Virus record (IMG/VR): IMGVR_UViG_3300042546_000064
Location: 1-29,735 of that record
Origin: a virus
Length of the DNA: 29,735 nt
Reading direction: 5' to 3' (one strand)
Both the position numbers and the translations under genes were made by a program. Positions 22,367 through 28,684 of the stretch are shown here, piece by piece (positions within the stretch are counted from its first letter, which is position 1; each line of letters starts with the position of its first letter). The notes beneath the pieces are model-generated. The model did no database searches and was not told the origin of the DNA. It saw only the letters and a program-made list of their open reading frames with translations.

Positions 22367-22792
22367 TTACTCTTTATTAGAAGTAATAATATTAACCTTT
22401 ATCTCTGAGATAGCTTCACCCTTTGTGGTAGTATCAACTCTCTCAGTCAGGTTATTTAGTCTCTGAGTTATGGATGGATTGTATTGTCCAACCATGCCAC
22501 CTGAGATTTGGTCTTCTCTGATTGTTCTCTTTATACGTGAACAGATGGCAACATATTCACTATATCTTTCTCCCCTATTCTCAAAATATTGGTCTATACA
22601 TCCAATAGCATCATAGCAATGGCAATAGAATCCTTCAAATGTCAATGGTCTCTCTAGTAGCTCAAATTCTGAAGTCCCATCTTTACCAACAAATGTGTGT
22701 TTTTTTCTAGGGTTATTCTTAGTCTCATTGACATAATTAGTGAACAACTCCCACATTGCCTCAGGAGTAGCTATGTACTTGTGCTTAGCCAT
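22367..22792 (-). CDS. terS: Terminase small subunit (gp3-like)
   Basis: 141 residues: an N-terminal segment ATPEAMWELFTNYVNETK, a central RPLTFEGFYCHCYDAIGCIDQYFENRGERYSEYVAICSRI and GGMVGQYNPSITQRLNNLTE, matching the DNA-packaging gp3-like small subunits seen in P22-type and Bacteroidota phages. It would recognise the packaging site and activate TerL. The start overlaps the preceding gene by 8 nt. A 54-base gap before TerL holds an ACTATTAGT palindrome and A/T sequence with no clear promoter. Confidence 0.82.
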   Translation of the reverse strand: MAKHKYIATPEAMWELFTNYVNETKNNPRKKHTFVGKDGTSEFELLERPLTFEGFYCHCYDAIGCIDQYFENRGERYSEYVAICSRIKRTIREDQISGGMVGQYNPSITQRLNNLTERVDTTTKGEAISEIKVNIITSNKE

Positions 22793-23096
22793 TACCTTCA
22801 GCTGAACTTATTAACTCTTCATCTCTTTTTTTGATCTCCTCTTGTAATCTTTCAACAAATTTCTTTGTGCGTTTCTTTTTAACTGGCACATCCTCAACTG
22901 CTGTATATTCAATAACAGTAGACTCAGGAGCTGTAGTAGTCACCACCTCTTCAAAGATGTGCTTAAGTCCAATTGTTTGGTAGTATTTCACTTTGCTAAG
23001 GTCAAGTTTATCAACTACAATAGTCTGAGTGCCTTTAAATCTGTCATAGATTTTCACTGTTTTACCTACAAATTCGGGTTTAATTGTGTATTCCAT
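22785..23096 (-). CDS. Hypothetical protein upstream of terminase
   Basis: 103 residues. The N-terminal half looks like a small beta barrel (YTIKPEFVGKTVKIYDRFKG, TIVVDKLDLSKVKYYQTIG). The C-terminal half is a charged linker with a basic patch (VPVKKKRTKKFVERLQEEIKKR). It is the first gene of the terminase unit. Its ATG lies 15 bases after the late promoter element, unlike the other four units. No function recognised; nucleic-acid binding is possible from the basic patch. Confidence 0.7.
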   Translation of the reverse strand: MEYTIKPEFVGKTVKIYDRFKGTQTIVVDKLDLSKVKYYQTIGLKHIFEEVVTTTAPESTVIEYTAVEDVPVKKKRTKKFVERLQEEIKKRDEELISSAEGNG

Positions 23097-23100
23097 AATT

Positions 23101-23640
23101 TTAGTCTTTATACCTATATTGTATCTCTTTTATATTTTGTTTTATTTCTTTGATTAAAAAGAATGCTGATGTGCTGTTGATGTCAAAGTACTTAGCCAGT
23201 GCTGTCTGAGTAGAATGTCCTTTATCATAGTATGCCTCAAATATAATCTTTTTTATCCTATCATCCAAAGAGTTACGGTATATCTCTACCATTGCCTTCT
23301 TAAAGTTATAGCTCTCTTCTAAGTTTACTTTGTGCTCAATATCTGAGGAGTCATCTAATGAGTCACCTAGATACTCATGTGATCTATAGATGTCATCTTT
23401 TTTAGTCCTTGAGCCTTGAGTCCATATCAGCTCATATTTGATTGTGTTGAGTAGATAGCTCTTAGCCTTGTCTTCTGTGACCTCATCCATATCTAGCTTA
23501 ACACAATGAAGGTAAGCATTATTGATGACAGCATCAGCTTCTATAGAGCTAGGAATTTTGAGTCGTTGAATGAAGTGCTTTGTGTATTTGAGCACCTCTG
23601 TGTAGTTTTTTTGAATGTATTGGTCAAGCATTCTTTTCAT
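23101..23640 (-). CDS. Sigma-factor-like protein (phage-encoded, ECF size)
   Basis: 179 residues from ATG 23640 (23631 is possible). A longer frame to 23706 overlaps the previous gene and is not preferred. Residues about 13-75 resemble sigma region 2 (SIEADAVINNAYLHCVKL to SYLLNTIKYELIWTQ). After an acidic linker (DSLDDSSD), residues 125-170 resemble region 4 (LDDRIKKIIFEAYYDKGHSTQTALAKYFDINSTSAFFLIKEIK, an HTH). No ATPase or other domain is present. It lies at the head of the late region, and a late promoter element is embedded in its 3' end, which suggests it directs late transcription. Family assignment is by pattern. Confidence 0.6.
   Translation of the reverse strand: MKRMLDQYIQKNYTEVLKYTKHFIQRLKIPSSIEADAVINNAYLHCVKLDMDEVTEDKAKSYLLNTIKYELIWTQGSRTKKDDIYRSHEYLGDSLDDSSDIEHKVNLEESYNFKKAMVEIYRNSLDDRIKKIIFEAYYDKGHSTQTALAKYFDINSTSAFFLIKEIKQNIKEIQYRYKD
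23112..23141 (-). promoter_or_regulatory. Late promoter element TACAATATAGGT (terminase unit)
   Basis: Core at 23123-23112, inside the 3' end of the sigma-like gene. Upstream box AACAAA is the same as at 10655-10684. Here the ATG (23096) is 15 bases further on, so the element is not tied to the start codon: evidence for a transcription rather than a translation signal. Confidence 0.6.
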
Positions 23641-23827
23641 ACCAGGATAAAAAGTCTTTATACCACACTTTCCTTCTAACTGTAGAGCAAAAGCATTCTT
23701 TGTCAATAACTTTAGTCTGAGCCACTTTAATCTGTTTGAGTTGATTAAGTGACCTCTTAGTCATTATTTCACTCTCAGGTAGATTAATTATAGACTCTAT
23801 GAGTTGTATATCAGTTTCTGTAAGCAT
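23624..23827 (-). CDS. Small Cys/Arg-rich protein upstream of the sigma-like gene
   Basis: 67 residues from ATG 23827 (MLTETDIQLIESI); the track-length frame to 23911 is mostly within the preceding gene. Ends ECFCSTVRRKVWYKDFLSWYEKNA: a C-x-C followed by R-R-K-x-W-Y-x-D-F-x-x-W-Y, a pattern I have seen at the ends of small phage proteins in this position. Overlaps both neighbours (31 nt before, 17 nt after). Function unknown. Confidence 0.6.
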   Translation of the reverse strand: MLTETDIQLIESIINLPESEIMTKRSLNQLKQIKVAQTKVIDKECFCSTVRRKVWYKDFLSWYEKNA

Positions 23828-24024
23828 ACTGCTGTGAGTGAAGTGGCACAAGCCACTGTGAATGATTGTGAGTAGATGAATGCAGTCCAAAATGACATAC
23901 ACTTCCAGCATCCTAGAGCAGTATGTAGCCAGTCAGGTAGAATAAATCTATCAATGAAGTTCTGAATGGGCTCGAAGTTAGTAAACCACCAGGTAGCTAC
24001 TAATGGTGTTATGTATGCTATCAT
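23797..24024 (-). CDS. Small membrane protein with CWKC motif
   Basis: 75 residues with hydrophobic stretches (ITPLVATWWFTNF near 5-17 and CMSFWTAFIYSQSFTVACATSLTAV 42-66) and the pair GCWKC (38-42). C-x-x-C membrane proteins of this size are common in Bacteroidota phage late regions. It is the first gene after the possible terminator at 24052-24068. No promoter is evident before it. Confidence 0.65.
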   Translation of the reverse strand: MIAYITPLVATWWFTNFEPIQNFIDRFILPDWLHTALGCWKCMSFWTAFIYSQSFTVACATSLTAVCLQKLIYNS

Positions 24025-24051
24025 GTTGTAAAGTTAGTTAATATTTATAAA

Positions 24052-24068
24052 GGGAGCTATTAACTCCC
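24052..24068 (-). terminator. Possible weak terminator after the HTH gene
   Basis: On the minus strand GGGAG-TTAATAG-CTCCC (5-bp stem), followed by TTTATAAATATT, overlapping the stop of the HTH gene. The T run is interrupted, so termination may be partial. It would separate the replication operon from the sigma-like/late region. Confidence 0.5.
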
Positions 24069-24293
24069 TTGATTTATGTACCACTTAAACCACTTCTCAT
24101 AGAATGAGTCTTTAACAGTATTGCCAGTCAGAAACCTAGACAATTGCGATCCATTGACTCCAATGTCCTCAGCTATGTGAGTCTGCTTGTATCTGTTAGT
24201 GATTCTGACGTTAGTCTGTTCTATCATCCACTCTTTGACTGAGAAGTTTTTATCTGTTAAGATAGTGATAGTATGCATCTTTGACAAATCCAT
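24060..24293 (-). CDS. Small HTH DNA-binding protein
   Basis: 77 residues from ATG 24293 (or 55 from ATG 24227, which removes the overlap with the membrane gene). Residues 33-62 form an HTH: RYKQTHIAEDIGVNGSQLSRFLTG, with the A-E-D-I-G-V-x-x-S-x-L-S-R-F pattern of XRE-like domains. C-terminus is aromatic (FYEKWFKWYINQ). As the last gene before the late region it may control the early/late switch or the operator at 26785-26798. Role inferred. Confidence 0.65.
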   Translation of the reverse strand: MDLSKMHTITILTDKNFSVKEWMIEQTNVRITNRYKQTHIAEDIGVNGSQLSRFLTGNTVKDSFYEKWFKWYINQGS

Positions 24294-24429
24294 AGATAAA
24301 GTAAATTAGTATTATTATTGAGACAATTGTGACTCCTTTTTTGCCTAAGAAGGTATACATTCCATAGAAGAACAGAACAAAGAATGCTAAAATGCATAGC
24401 ATTACTATGATGTACTTAACTAATCTCAT
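24250..24429 (-). CDS. 59-residue two-span membrane protein
   Basis: A small ORF: MRLVKY, hydrophobic span (IIVMLCILAFFVLFFYG), a GKKG turn, a second span (VTIVSIIILIYFIYGF), ending YHYLNR. ATG overlaps the previous stop (TAATG, 24429). The end overlaps the HTH gene by 44 nt if that starts at 24293, a reason for slight caution. Function unknown. Confidence 0.6.
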   Translation of the reverse strand: MRLVKYIIVMLCILAFFVLFFYGMYTFLGKKGVTIVSIIILIYFIYGFVKDAYYHYLNR

Positions 24430-24710
24430 TAGAATAACTTAGATTTTACCTCAAGTACATTCAATGTGTTGTAGTGAGTTTCTTTGTATGCTTTACCTCT
24501 TAATTCAAACACAAGCTCTACTGTATCATTCACCTGGATAAAATCTAGTAGATATATCTTATCATTCACTAATTGGAATTTAACCTCTTGCGGATACTTA
24601 TCATCAGGATCTCCTACCTTGAGGATAAATTCTTGCACTCTAAATGTTTCAGTTACTTGTTTTGCGGGCAGTTTACTGATGATTGCTCCTTCTGTTTTAA
24701 ATTGATTCAT
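24429..24710 (-). CDS. DUF3127 OB-fold ssDNA-binding protein
   Basis: 93 residues from ATG 24710, one base after the preceding stop. The sequence follows the DUF3127 pattern: FKTEGAIISKLPAKQVTETFRVQEFILKV, then YPQEVKFQLVNDKIYLLDFIQVNDTVELVFELRGKAYK, ending YNTLNVLEV, with the characteristic RGK-type turn. These OB-fold proteins are Bacteroidota-specific and occur with recombination genes, probably binding ssDNA. It lies beside the Erf and exonuclease genes. Confidence 0.8.
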   Translation of the reverse strand: MNQFKTEGAIISKLPAKQVTETFRVQEFILKVGDPDDKYPQEVKFQLVNDKIYLLDFIQVNDTVELVFELRGKAYKETHYNTLNVLEVKSKLF

Positions 24711-24711
24711 A

Positions 24712-24900
24712 TTATTTGTTTTTGATATAATCACTTAATTGTTTCTCTTCATGCTTGATAGCTTTCTTTACATTTTTTAGAATTTTTTTAGATAACTCTA
24801 TATTATTAATTGTAAATTCTTTCTTTACATGTAGCTCTTGAATTAAAAGCTCTTGACCTTCAATCCATAAATCTACTGACTTTTTAAAATCTTTATTCAT
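24712..24900 (-). CDS. Small coiled-coil protein
   Basis: 62 residues, lysine/glutamate-rich and nearly all helical (MNKDFKKSVDLWIEGQELLIQELHVKKEF to LKNVKKAIKHEEKQLSDYIKNK). No motif recognised. It is the first gene behind the attenuator-like hairpin at 24922-24982 and ends one base before the DUF3127 gene. Confidence 0.7.
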   Translation of the reverse strand: MNKDFKKSVDLWIEGQELLIQELHVKKEFTINNIELSKKILKNVKKAIKHEEKQLSDYIKNK

Positions 24901-24921
24901 ATTGTTGTTTAATTGTTACTT

Positions 24922-24982
24922 AAAAAACCCCTCCTTGTTATTCACATCAGTTTTAACTTCCCAGGTTTTAACTTTGGAGGGG
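24922..24982 (-). terminator. Hairpin with T run: terminator or attenuator
   Basis: On the minus strand CCCCTCC (24982-24976) pairs with GGAGGGG (24934-24928) across a 41-base loop, followed by six T residues. The loop holds AAGTTAAAAC twice (24974-24965, 24959-24950). It splits the 25000 gene from the 24900 gene in the 99-base gap, which has no ORF. The GC-rich stem is strong for this AT-rich genome. A regulated attenuator is inferred from the large loop. Confidence 0.65.
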
Positions 24983-24999
24983 TAGACTTTGCCGAGCCT

Positions 25000-25212
25000 C
25001 TATACTACTTTTTCAGGGAATGGGACCTCAAGTCTCATTTTTGCTACTTCAATCTCTGCTCTTATTGTTAGAGCTTTTGCATAGTCATCAGCCATAGCTG
25101 CTACAGATGAATGAGGATGTACGTACTCAGCTTCATACCCATTTCCGATTGCTGATAACAAGCCTTGCATTGCTGCGATCATTGCTTGTTGGTAAAATTC
25201 TTTTTCAGTCAT
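25000..25212 (-). CDS. Small conserved phage protein
   Basis: 70 residues: MTEKEFYQQAMIAAMQGLLSAIG, then SVAAMADDYAKALTIRAEIE. The pattern (an N-terminal FYQQAMIAAMQG helix, AADDYAKAL) is one I have seen repeatedly as a small protein in recombination operons of many phages; function unknown. ATGA overlap with the gene before it. Confidence 0.75.
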   Translation of the reverse strand: MTEKEFYQQAMIAAMQGLLSAIGNGYEAEYVHPHSSVAAMADDYAKALTIRAEIEVAKMRLEVPFPEKVV

Positions 25213-25385
25213 TTTGATAATTTATATAGGTTTAAAAATCGTGCTGTAGTGCACTTGAATTCATTTATTGAGTTATCTGTAGTAGCTTTAGTTACTTGAT
25301 AAACCACCATTCCAGCCTTATCTGAGATTGGCATCACTAACTGTTCTCTAGTTAGGTTCTTGTACGTTTTGTTTAGTTCAATCAT
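25209..25385 (-). CDS. 58-residue hypothetical protein
   Basis: A small ORF beginning MIELNKTYKNLTREQLVMPI. Beta-rich middle (KAGMVVYQVTKATTD) and a basic end. Start and stop overlap both neighbours as ATGA (25385-25382 and 25212-25209), strong evidence that it is a real gene. Not recognised. Confidence 0.7.
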   Translation of the reverse strand: MIELNKTYKNLTREQLVMPISDKAGMVVYQVTKATTDNSINEFKCTTARFLNLYKLSK

Positions 25386-25564
25386 TTCTTAAAGTTTAAA
25401 TTGTTAAATTCTTCTTTGCTTACCTTTCTGATGTCTAGCTGATCATGATGTTTTGTGAGCATTATACAATAGTCATGTCCTAGTTTATTGAATTTAATAG
25501 CTGAGTATCTAGCATACTTGAGATTCTCTAGGCTTGACTCAATAATGAAGTAGGATTTTTCCAT
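25382..25564 (-). CDS. 60-residue hypothetical protein
   Basis: A 60-residue protein, MEKSYFIIESSLENLKYARYSAIKFNKLG, followed by DYCIMLTKHHDQLDIRKVS. Soluble, mixed alpha/beta. No motif recognised. Its ATG overlaps the exonuclease stop by one base (TAATG), so it is likely co-translated with the recombination module. Confidence 0.7.
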   Translation of the reverse strand: MEKSYFIIESSLENLKYARYSAIKFNKLGHDYCIMLTKHHDQLDIRKVSKEEFNNLNFKK

Positions 25565-26184
25565 TACTTACAGTTTAATTGTACAAAATATTCATTGTAG
25601 TACTCAGTACAAGCCAAAAGACGTTCTCTAATGGCTTCTTCTGTAGAAATGTTGCGTTCATACTGAAGTACTGTGATTCTCTTCTTAGGCTCAATGTGAG
25701 ATACTTTGTGGATAGATTTATTATCCCAGTCAGATAGTAGAAAGTCATCAGTGTCAATCATGCAGTAGATTAACTCAGCTGATTCCTTGTCACATAGCAT
25801 CATGTACCCTCTCAACTGCCATTCATAATCTTTATTGATTCCTTCTGCTGCTATAGCTGGGAACGTCTCTAAGGACCATGAAGTCTTGATGTCAATGATT
25901 GAATTGTCCAGGATGATGTCAGGTGTACCAATTAGACAGTCATTCTCAATAGTATCTTCATTCTTGATGTAAAATGTATCTCTAATCTGATTGACTAACT
26001 CAATAGACTCATGCTCCCAGTCAGTGCCTTTCTGCATTGCTTTTGTAGATACAAATGAATTGTAGCCAAAGAAGTCCTCTTTTGCCTTGTTAGCTATGTA
26101 AGACTTAGTAGTCTGACTCAATACTTCTGACTTAGTGCGTGACTCAGTCATTAATTTTCCTAGTGATGATGGGTGCCATTTCAT
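25564..26184 (-). CDS. Lambda-exo/YqaJ-like recombination exonuclease
   Basis: 206 residues with PD-(D/E)XK exonuclease motifs in order: GTDWEHESIELV (E57/E59), LIGTPDIILDNSIIDIKTS (D89, D98, K100), and YEWQLRGYM (Q123). This is the layout of lambda exonuclease and YqaJ-type enzymes, which resect double-stranded DNA ends to ssDNA for annealing. It follows the Erf-like gene with an ATGA overlap, forming a typical exonuclease/annealase pair. Confidence 0.88.
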   Translation of the reverse strand: MKWHPSSLGKLMTESRTKSEVLSQTTKSYIANKAKEDFFGYNSFVSTKAMQKGTDWEHESIELVNQIRDTFYIKNEDTIENDCLIGTPDIILDNSIIDIKTSWSLETFPAIAAEGINKDYEWQLRGYMMLCDKESAELIYCMIDTDDFLLSDWDNKSIHKVSHIEPKKRITVLQYERNISTEEAIRERLLACTEYYNEYFVQLNCK

Positions 26185-26744
26185 AATGCTTGTAATTGTT
26201 GTTTGGTTAAATTGAAATCTGTTTTTAATTTTTCTGCTGTGTACTTTCCTGACTCAATTGACTTAAGAGCTTCTTTAAATCTGTCATCTGTTAGCGTTGG
26301 TTTTTCAGCTACTGTAACTGGTTCTAATGATTCAACACCATCATTCTCAGTGATGTCATAGGCTGATTGATAAAGATACCTTCTATTGTAAGTGATAGTA
26401 GATCCTAATCTTTGGATAGCATCAACTACAGATGTACCACCACCTTTCGCTAACATTTCAGCATCAACATAAGGAATGATAACTTCATAGAAATCAGTTT
26501 TGTCATCTGAATTAACTAATGTTAGTACACAAATTCCTTCATTCTTTAAGAATTTAGGATAAGCATTTACTCCATACTTAGCATTTAATTCATTAACAAT
26601 AGGCATGAAATCTGTAAGCTCATGGTACCTAAATCCAGAGAATTTGTTAAGTCCTGATTTTGGAATTTTACGCTTACTAATTTCCAACTTAATTGCAGCC
26701 ATCCTAAGATGCAATGTTGGTAGTTTTTCTTCTTGGTTTTGCAT
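26181..26744 (-). CDS. Erf-family single-strand annealing protein
   Basis: 187 residues. The core FSGFRYHELTDFMPIVNELNAKYG and the later GSTITYNRRYLYQSAYDITEND (LGSxxTYxRRYxL is a hallmark of Erf-type annealases) identify the family. It anneals ssDNA exposed by the adjacent exonuclease during replication and repair. C-terminal residues 150-187 form a helical, charged tail. Own promoter at 26766-26795. Confidence 0.88.
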   Translation of the reverse strand: MQNQEEKLPTLHLRMAAIKLEISKRKIPKSGLNKFSGFRYHELTDFMPIVNELNAKYGVNAYPKFLKNEGICVLTLVNSDDKTDFYEVIIPYVDAEMLAKGGGTSVVDAIQRLGSTITYNRRYLYQSAYDITENDGVESLEPVTVAEKPTLTDDRFKEALKSIESGKYTAEKLKTDFNLTKQQLQAL

Positions 26745-26765
26745 ATATATTTATTTAATTGTTTA

Positions 26766-26795
26766 CAAATGTAATAATTTTATTTAGTTGTGCAA
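26766..26795 (-). promoter_or_regulatory. Promoter of the recombination module
   Basis: On the minus strand TTG (26795-26793), 19-bp spacer, TACATTTG (26773-26766), matching TTG-N19-TAnnTTTG. The transcription start would be about 15-20 bases before the Erf ATG at 26744. The box TACATTTGTAA resembles the primase box. Confidence 0.75.
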
Positions 26796-26798
26796 CTA
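26785..26798. repeat. Inverted repeat over the -33 of the recombination promoter
   Basis: TAGTTG-TG-CAACTA: 6-base arms with a 2-base centre, covering the -33 element at 26793-26795. Binding here would block the promoter, so it could be an operator for the phage HTH protein. Short enough that chance is possible. Confidence 0.4.
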
Positions 26799-26799
26799 T

Positions 26800-27006
26800 T
26801 TAGAATAAAAATAATTGAATATACCACCATCTAGGAGGAATTACTTGACCGATTAGCTTATCATCCTTGTGATCTTCACCATCCCAAATGACTTGAGTTA
26901 CTTTGTAATATTCCACTCCACCAAATCTATTTATTTTCACTACGTCACCTACAAAGTAGCAGTCACCATCCTCTGTATCTTTTATTTTATCTCCTATTTT
27001 CAGCAT
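26800..27006 (-). CDS. Small SH3-like/beta-barrel hypothetical
   Basis: 68 residues from ATG 27006 (MLKIGDKIKDTEDGDCYFVG; another in-frame ATG is at 27012). All-beta pattern: IGDKIKDTEDGDCYFVGDVVKIN, VEYYKVTQVIWDGEDHKDD, ending in a hydrophobic run (RWWYIQLFLF). KIGDKI starts suggest an SH3-like or KOW-like barrel. It overlaps the upstream small gene by 20 nt. Function unknown. Confidence 0.65.
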   Translation of the reverse strand: MLKIGDKIKDTEDGDCYFVGDVVKINRFGGVEYYKVTQVIWDGEDHKDDKLIGQVIPPRWWYIQLFLF

Positions 27007-27157
27007 CTTCATTCAGTTTCATACACATTTCACAATATTTAATCAATTTATCCAGTGCTATCCCTATCTCAGTAGGGTGCGGTTGTGGTATTGTACCTTC
27101 ATTGTCACGTCTCCATGCTTGAAAGTTCTTAATGAAATCTAAGTCTTCTTGTGTCAT
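26987..27157 (-). CDS. 56-residue conserved small protein (FQAWRR type)
   Basis: A small ORF starting MTQEDLDFIKNFQAWRRDNEG, followed by IPQPHPTEIGIALDKLI. This F-Q-x-W-R-R ... P-x-P-x-E-I-G-x-A-L-D pattern recurs in small proteins of many tailed phages, whose function I do not know. ATG overlaps the VRR-NUC stop (TAATG), the stop lies inside the next gene. Confidence 0.75.
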   Translation of the reverse strand: MTQEDLDFIKNFQAWRRDNEGTIPQPHPTEIGIALDKLIKYCEMCMKLNEDAENRR

Positions 27158-27633
27158 TATAATTGATTTAATTGATTATACCATTCAACAAATGAGTCAA
27201 AGTCTCTAGCAATGTAGTAGATACCTTTTGCACTCTCTATCTTTTCTTGATACTGTTTCTGTGCATCTGACTGCCTATCTTTTCCATACTTCACTTCGAT
27301 CTTGACTGACTTACCATTGATAGTAGCTGAGATGTCAGCTGTGCCCTTAGTACCTTGTCCTGATGTCCACTTACCGGGTAACTGCTTTGTGTAAGCTATC
27401 TCACCAGTTCCTACTTGTATCTTGTTACCTTCTCTGTACTGTCCCTGATTACCTATCCTCTCAGCTTGATTGCCAGTAGCATTGATGTAAAAGATAATAG
27501 ACTTAGTCAGGCTATTAGCTGAGTTATCTGACCAATCTGTAGATGGTAGATAGTTAGGATTCATACTAGGATACTTAGCTTTAAGAGTCTCAAGCTCTAA
27601 TGCTTTGAGTTTTGCTTTGTTTTCTTTGGTCAT
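27157..27633 (-). CDS. VRR-NUC-like PD-(D/E)XK nuclease
   Basis: 158 residues. The C-terminal half matches the VRR-NUC core: GTKGTADISATINGKSVKIEVKYGKDRQSDAQKQYQEKIESAKGIYYIARD, with D100, E113-V-K115 and Q125. VRR-NUC enzymes are structure-specific nucleases, often Holliday-junction resolvase-like, in phages acting on replication intermediates. The N-terminal half is variable. It starts 5 bases after the PP-loop gene. Confidence 0.82.
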   Translation of the reverse strand: MTKENKAKLKALELETLKAKYPSMNPNYLPSTDWSDNSANSLTKSIIFYINATGNQAERIGNQGQYREGNKIQVGTGEIAYTKQLPGKWTSGQGTKGTADISATINGKSVKIEVKYGKDRQSDAQKQYQEKIESAKGIYYIARDFDSFVEWYNQLNQL

Positions 27634-27638
27634 AGTTA

Positions 27639-28466
27639 TTAATTAAATGAGCACACACATTTGTCATCATCTGTGCTAAAATTCATTGTTAAGTTTTGTG
27701 GTAATTGTGACAATTTAACCAAATCATTGATAGATTTATGACCTCTAAATGATGTAGTACTATGTTTCTGTTCTTGTTCATTAAACCAGTCAATAAAACG
27801 TGTGCCAAATCTAATATTTTCTACTAAATTACTATCTGATTTCTTCCAGCACAGCTCACAATTACCATATTTTCCATGTAGATTTAACTTAAATTCTTGC
27901 TTATCCCAGTATTTATTCAAATCTAATTGAGATACTGGTGAGTCAAAATCAGTTAATAAAGGATAAATTCTTTTTTTATCTTCTTTAATTTCAGCCCAGC
28001 TTATTCTCTTAGGCATGTCTTCTTTCCTAAAGCCTATAGCTATTTTATAGTTGTTAACTCCAAAAATATCATCACATAGTTTTTTTGCTGGTGTTGTTTT
28101 TAAATTCTCAGAACAATATGGAGCATTTTGATTAGGCATCCCTTTAAAAATACCTTTTGTCTTATGCTCTATCATGTTTGAAAAAGTCTGAGCACTCATG
28201 TCTAATTCATTATAACTTACAATTTTATATTTTATTCCAGTTCCTAAGTCATTAGAATAAATCCCTTCAATTTTTATTATAGGAATTTGCCAATATTTCT
28301 CAATGTTATCTAAAAACTGTATTGTCTCAGGTCGTTCCATTCCAGTATTACAAAAGACATATACTTTATTAAAATCTTTATACTTATTACTCATCTGAAT
28401 GTGTCGTGCCATCATAGCTGATGACCTACCACCTGAGATAGTCACCATTAAGTTTTCTTTGGTCAT
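27639..28466 (-). CDS. PP-loop ATPase of the PAPS reductase family
   Basis: 275 residues from ATG 28466, which overlaps the preceding stop as ATGA; a frame to 28514 would overlap it by 52 nt. PP-loop motif MVTISGGRSSAMM (SGGRSS 11-16) with FCNTGMERPETIQFL (39-52), the nucleotide alpha-hydrolase fold of PAPS reductases. Cysteines C118 (APYCSEN), C203/C206 (GNCELCW) and C270/C272 (CVCSF) could hold a cluster. It is not a clear metabolic PAPS reductase; in a replication operon it may thiolate or modify nucleic acid or nucleotides. Function inferred. Confidence 0.8.
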   Translation of the reverse strand: MTKENLMVTISGGRSSAMMARHIQMSNKYKDFNKVYVFCNTGMERPETIQFLDNIEKYWQIPIIKIEGIYSNDLGTGIKYKIVSYNELDMSAQTFSNMIEHKTKGIFKGMPNQNAPYCSENLKTTPAKKLCDDIFGVNNYKIAIGFRKEDMPKRISWAEIKEDKKRIYPLLTDFDSPVSQLDLNKYWDKQEFKLNLHGKYGNCELCWKKSDSNLVENIRFGTRFIDWFNEQEQKHSTTSFRGHKSINDLVKLSQLPQNLTMNFSTDDDKCVCSFN

Positions 28467-28684
28467 ATTTCTAAGTATATCATTTGTAACAATAACTCTT
28501 TTAAACTTAGACATGGACTTAATGACTCTATATCTTCTCTTTCGGTCACAGTACCAAATGAGCCTTTAAAATTAGTAGTAAAGGACAATATAGTAAAGTG
28601 TCCATTGTACTTAAGGTTAGCTATTACACACACTGTAGACATCAACTCATTGACATCCATTTGTTCCATCATTTTTTTATTCAT
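28463..28684 (-). CDS. Hypothetical protein between primase and PP-loop gene
   Basis: 73 residues. Beta-rich centre (ANLKYNGHFTILSFTTNFKGSFGTV) and an ending LSLKELLLQMIYLEI. No family recognised. It overlaps both neighbours by four bases (ATGA), so it belongs to the primase operon. Confidence 0.7.
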   Translation of the reverse strand: MNKKMMEQMDVNELMSTVCVIANLKYNGHFTILSFTTNFKGSFGTVTEREDIESLSPCLSLKELLLQMIYLEI

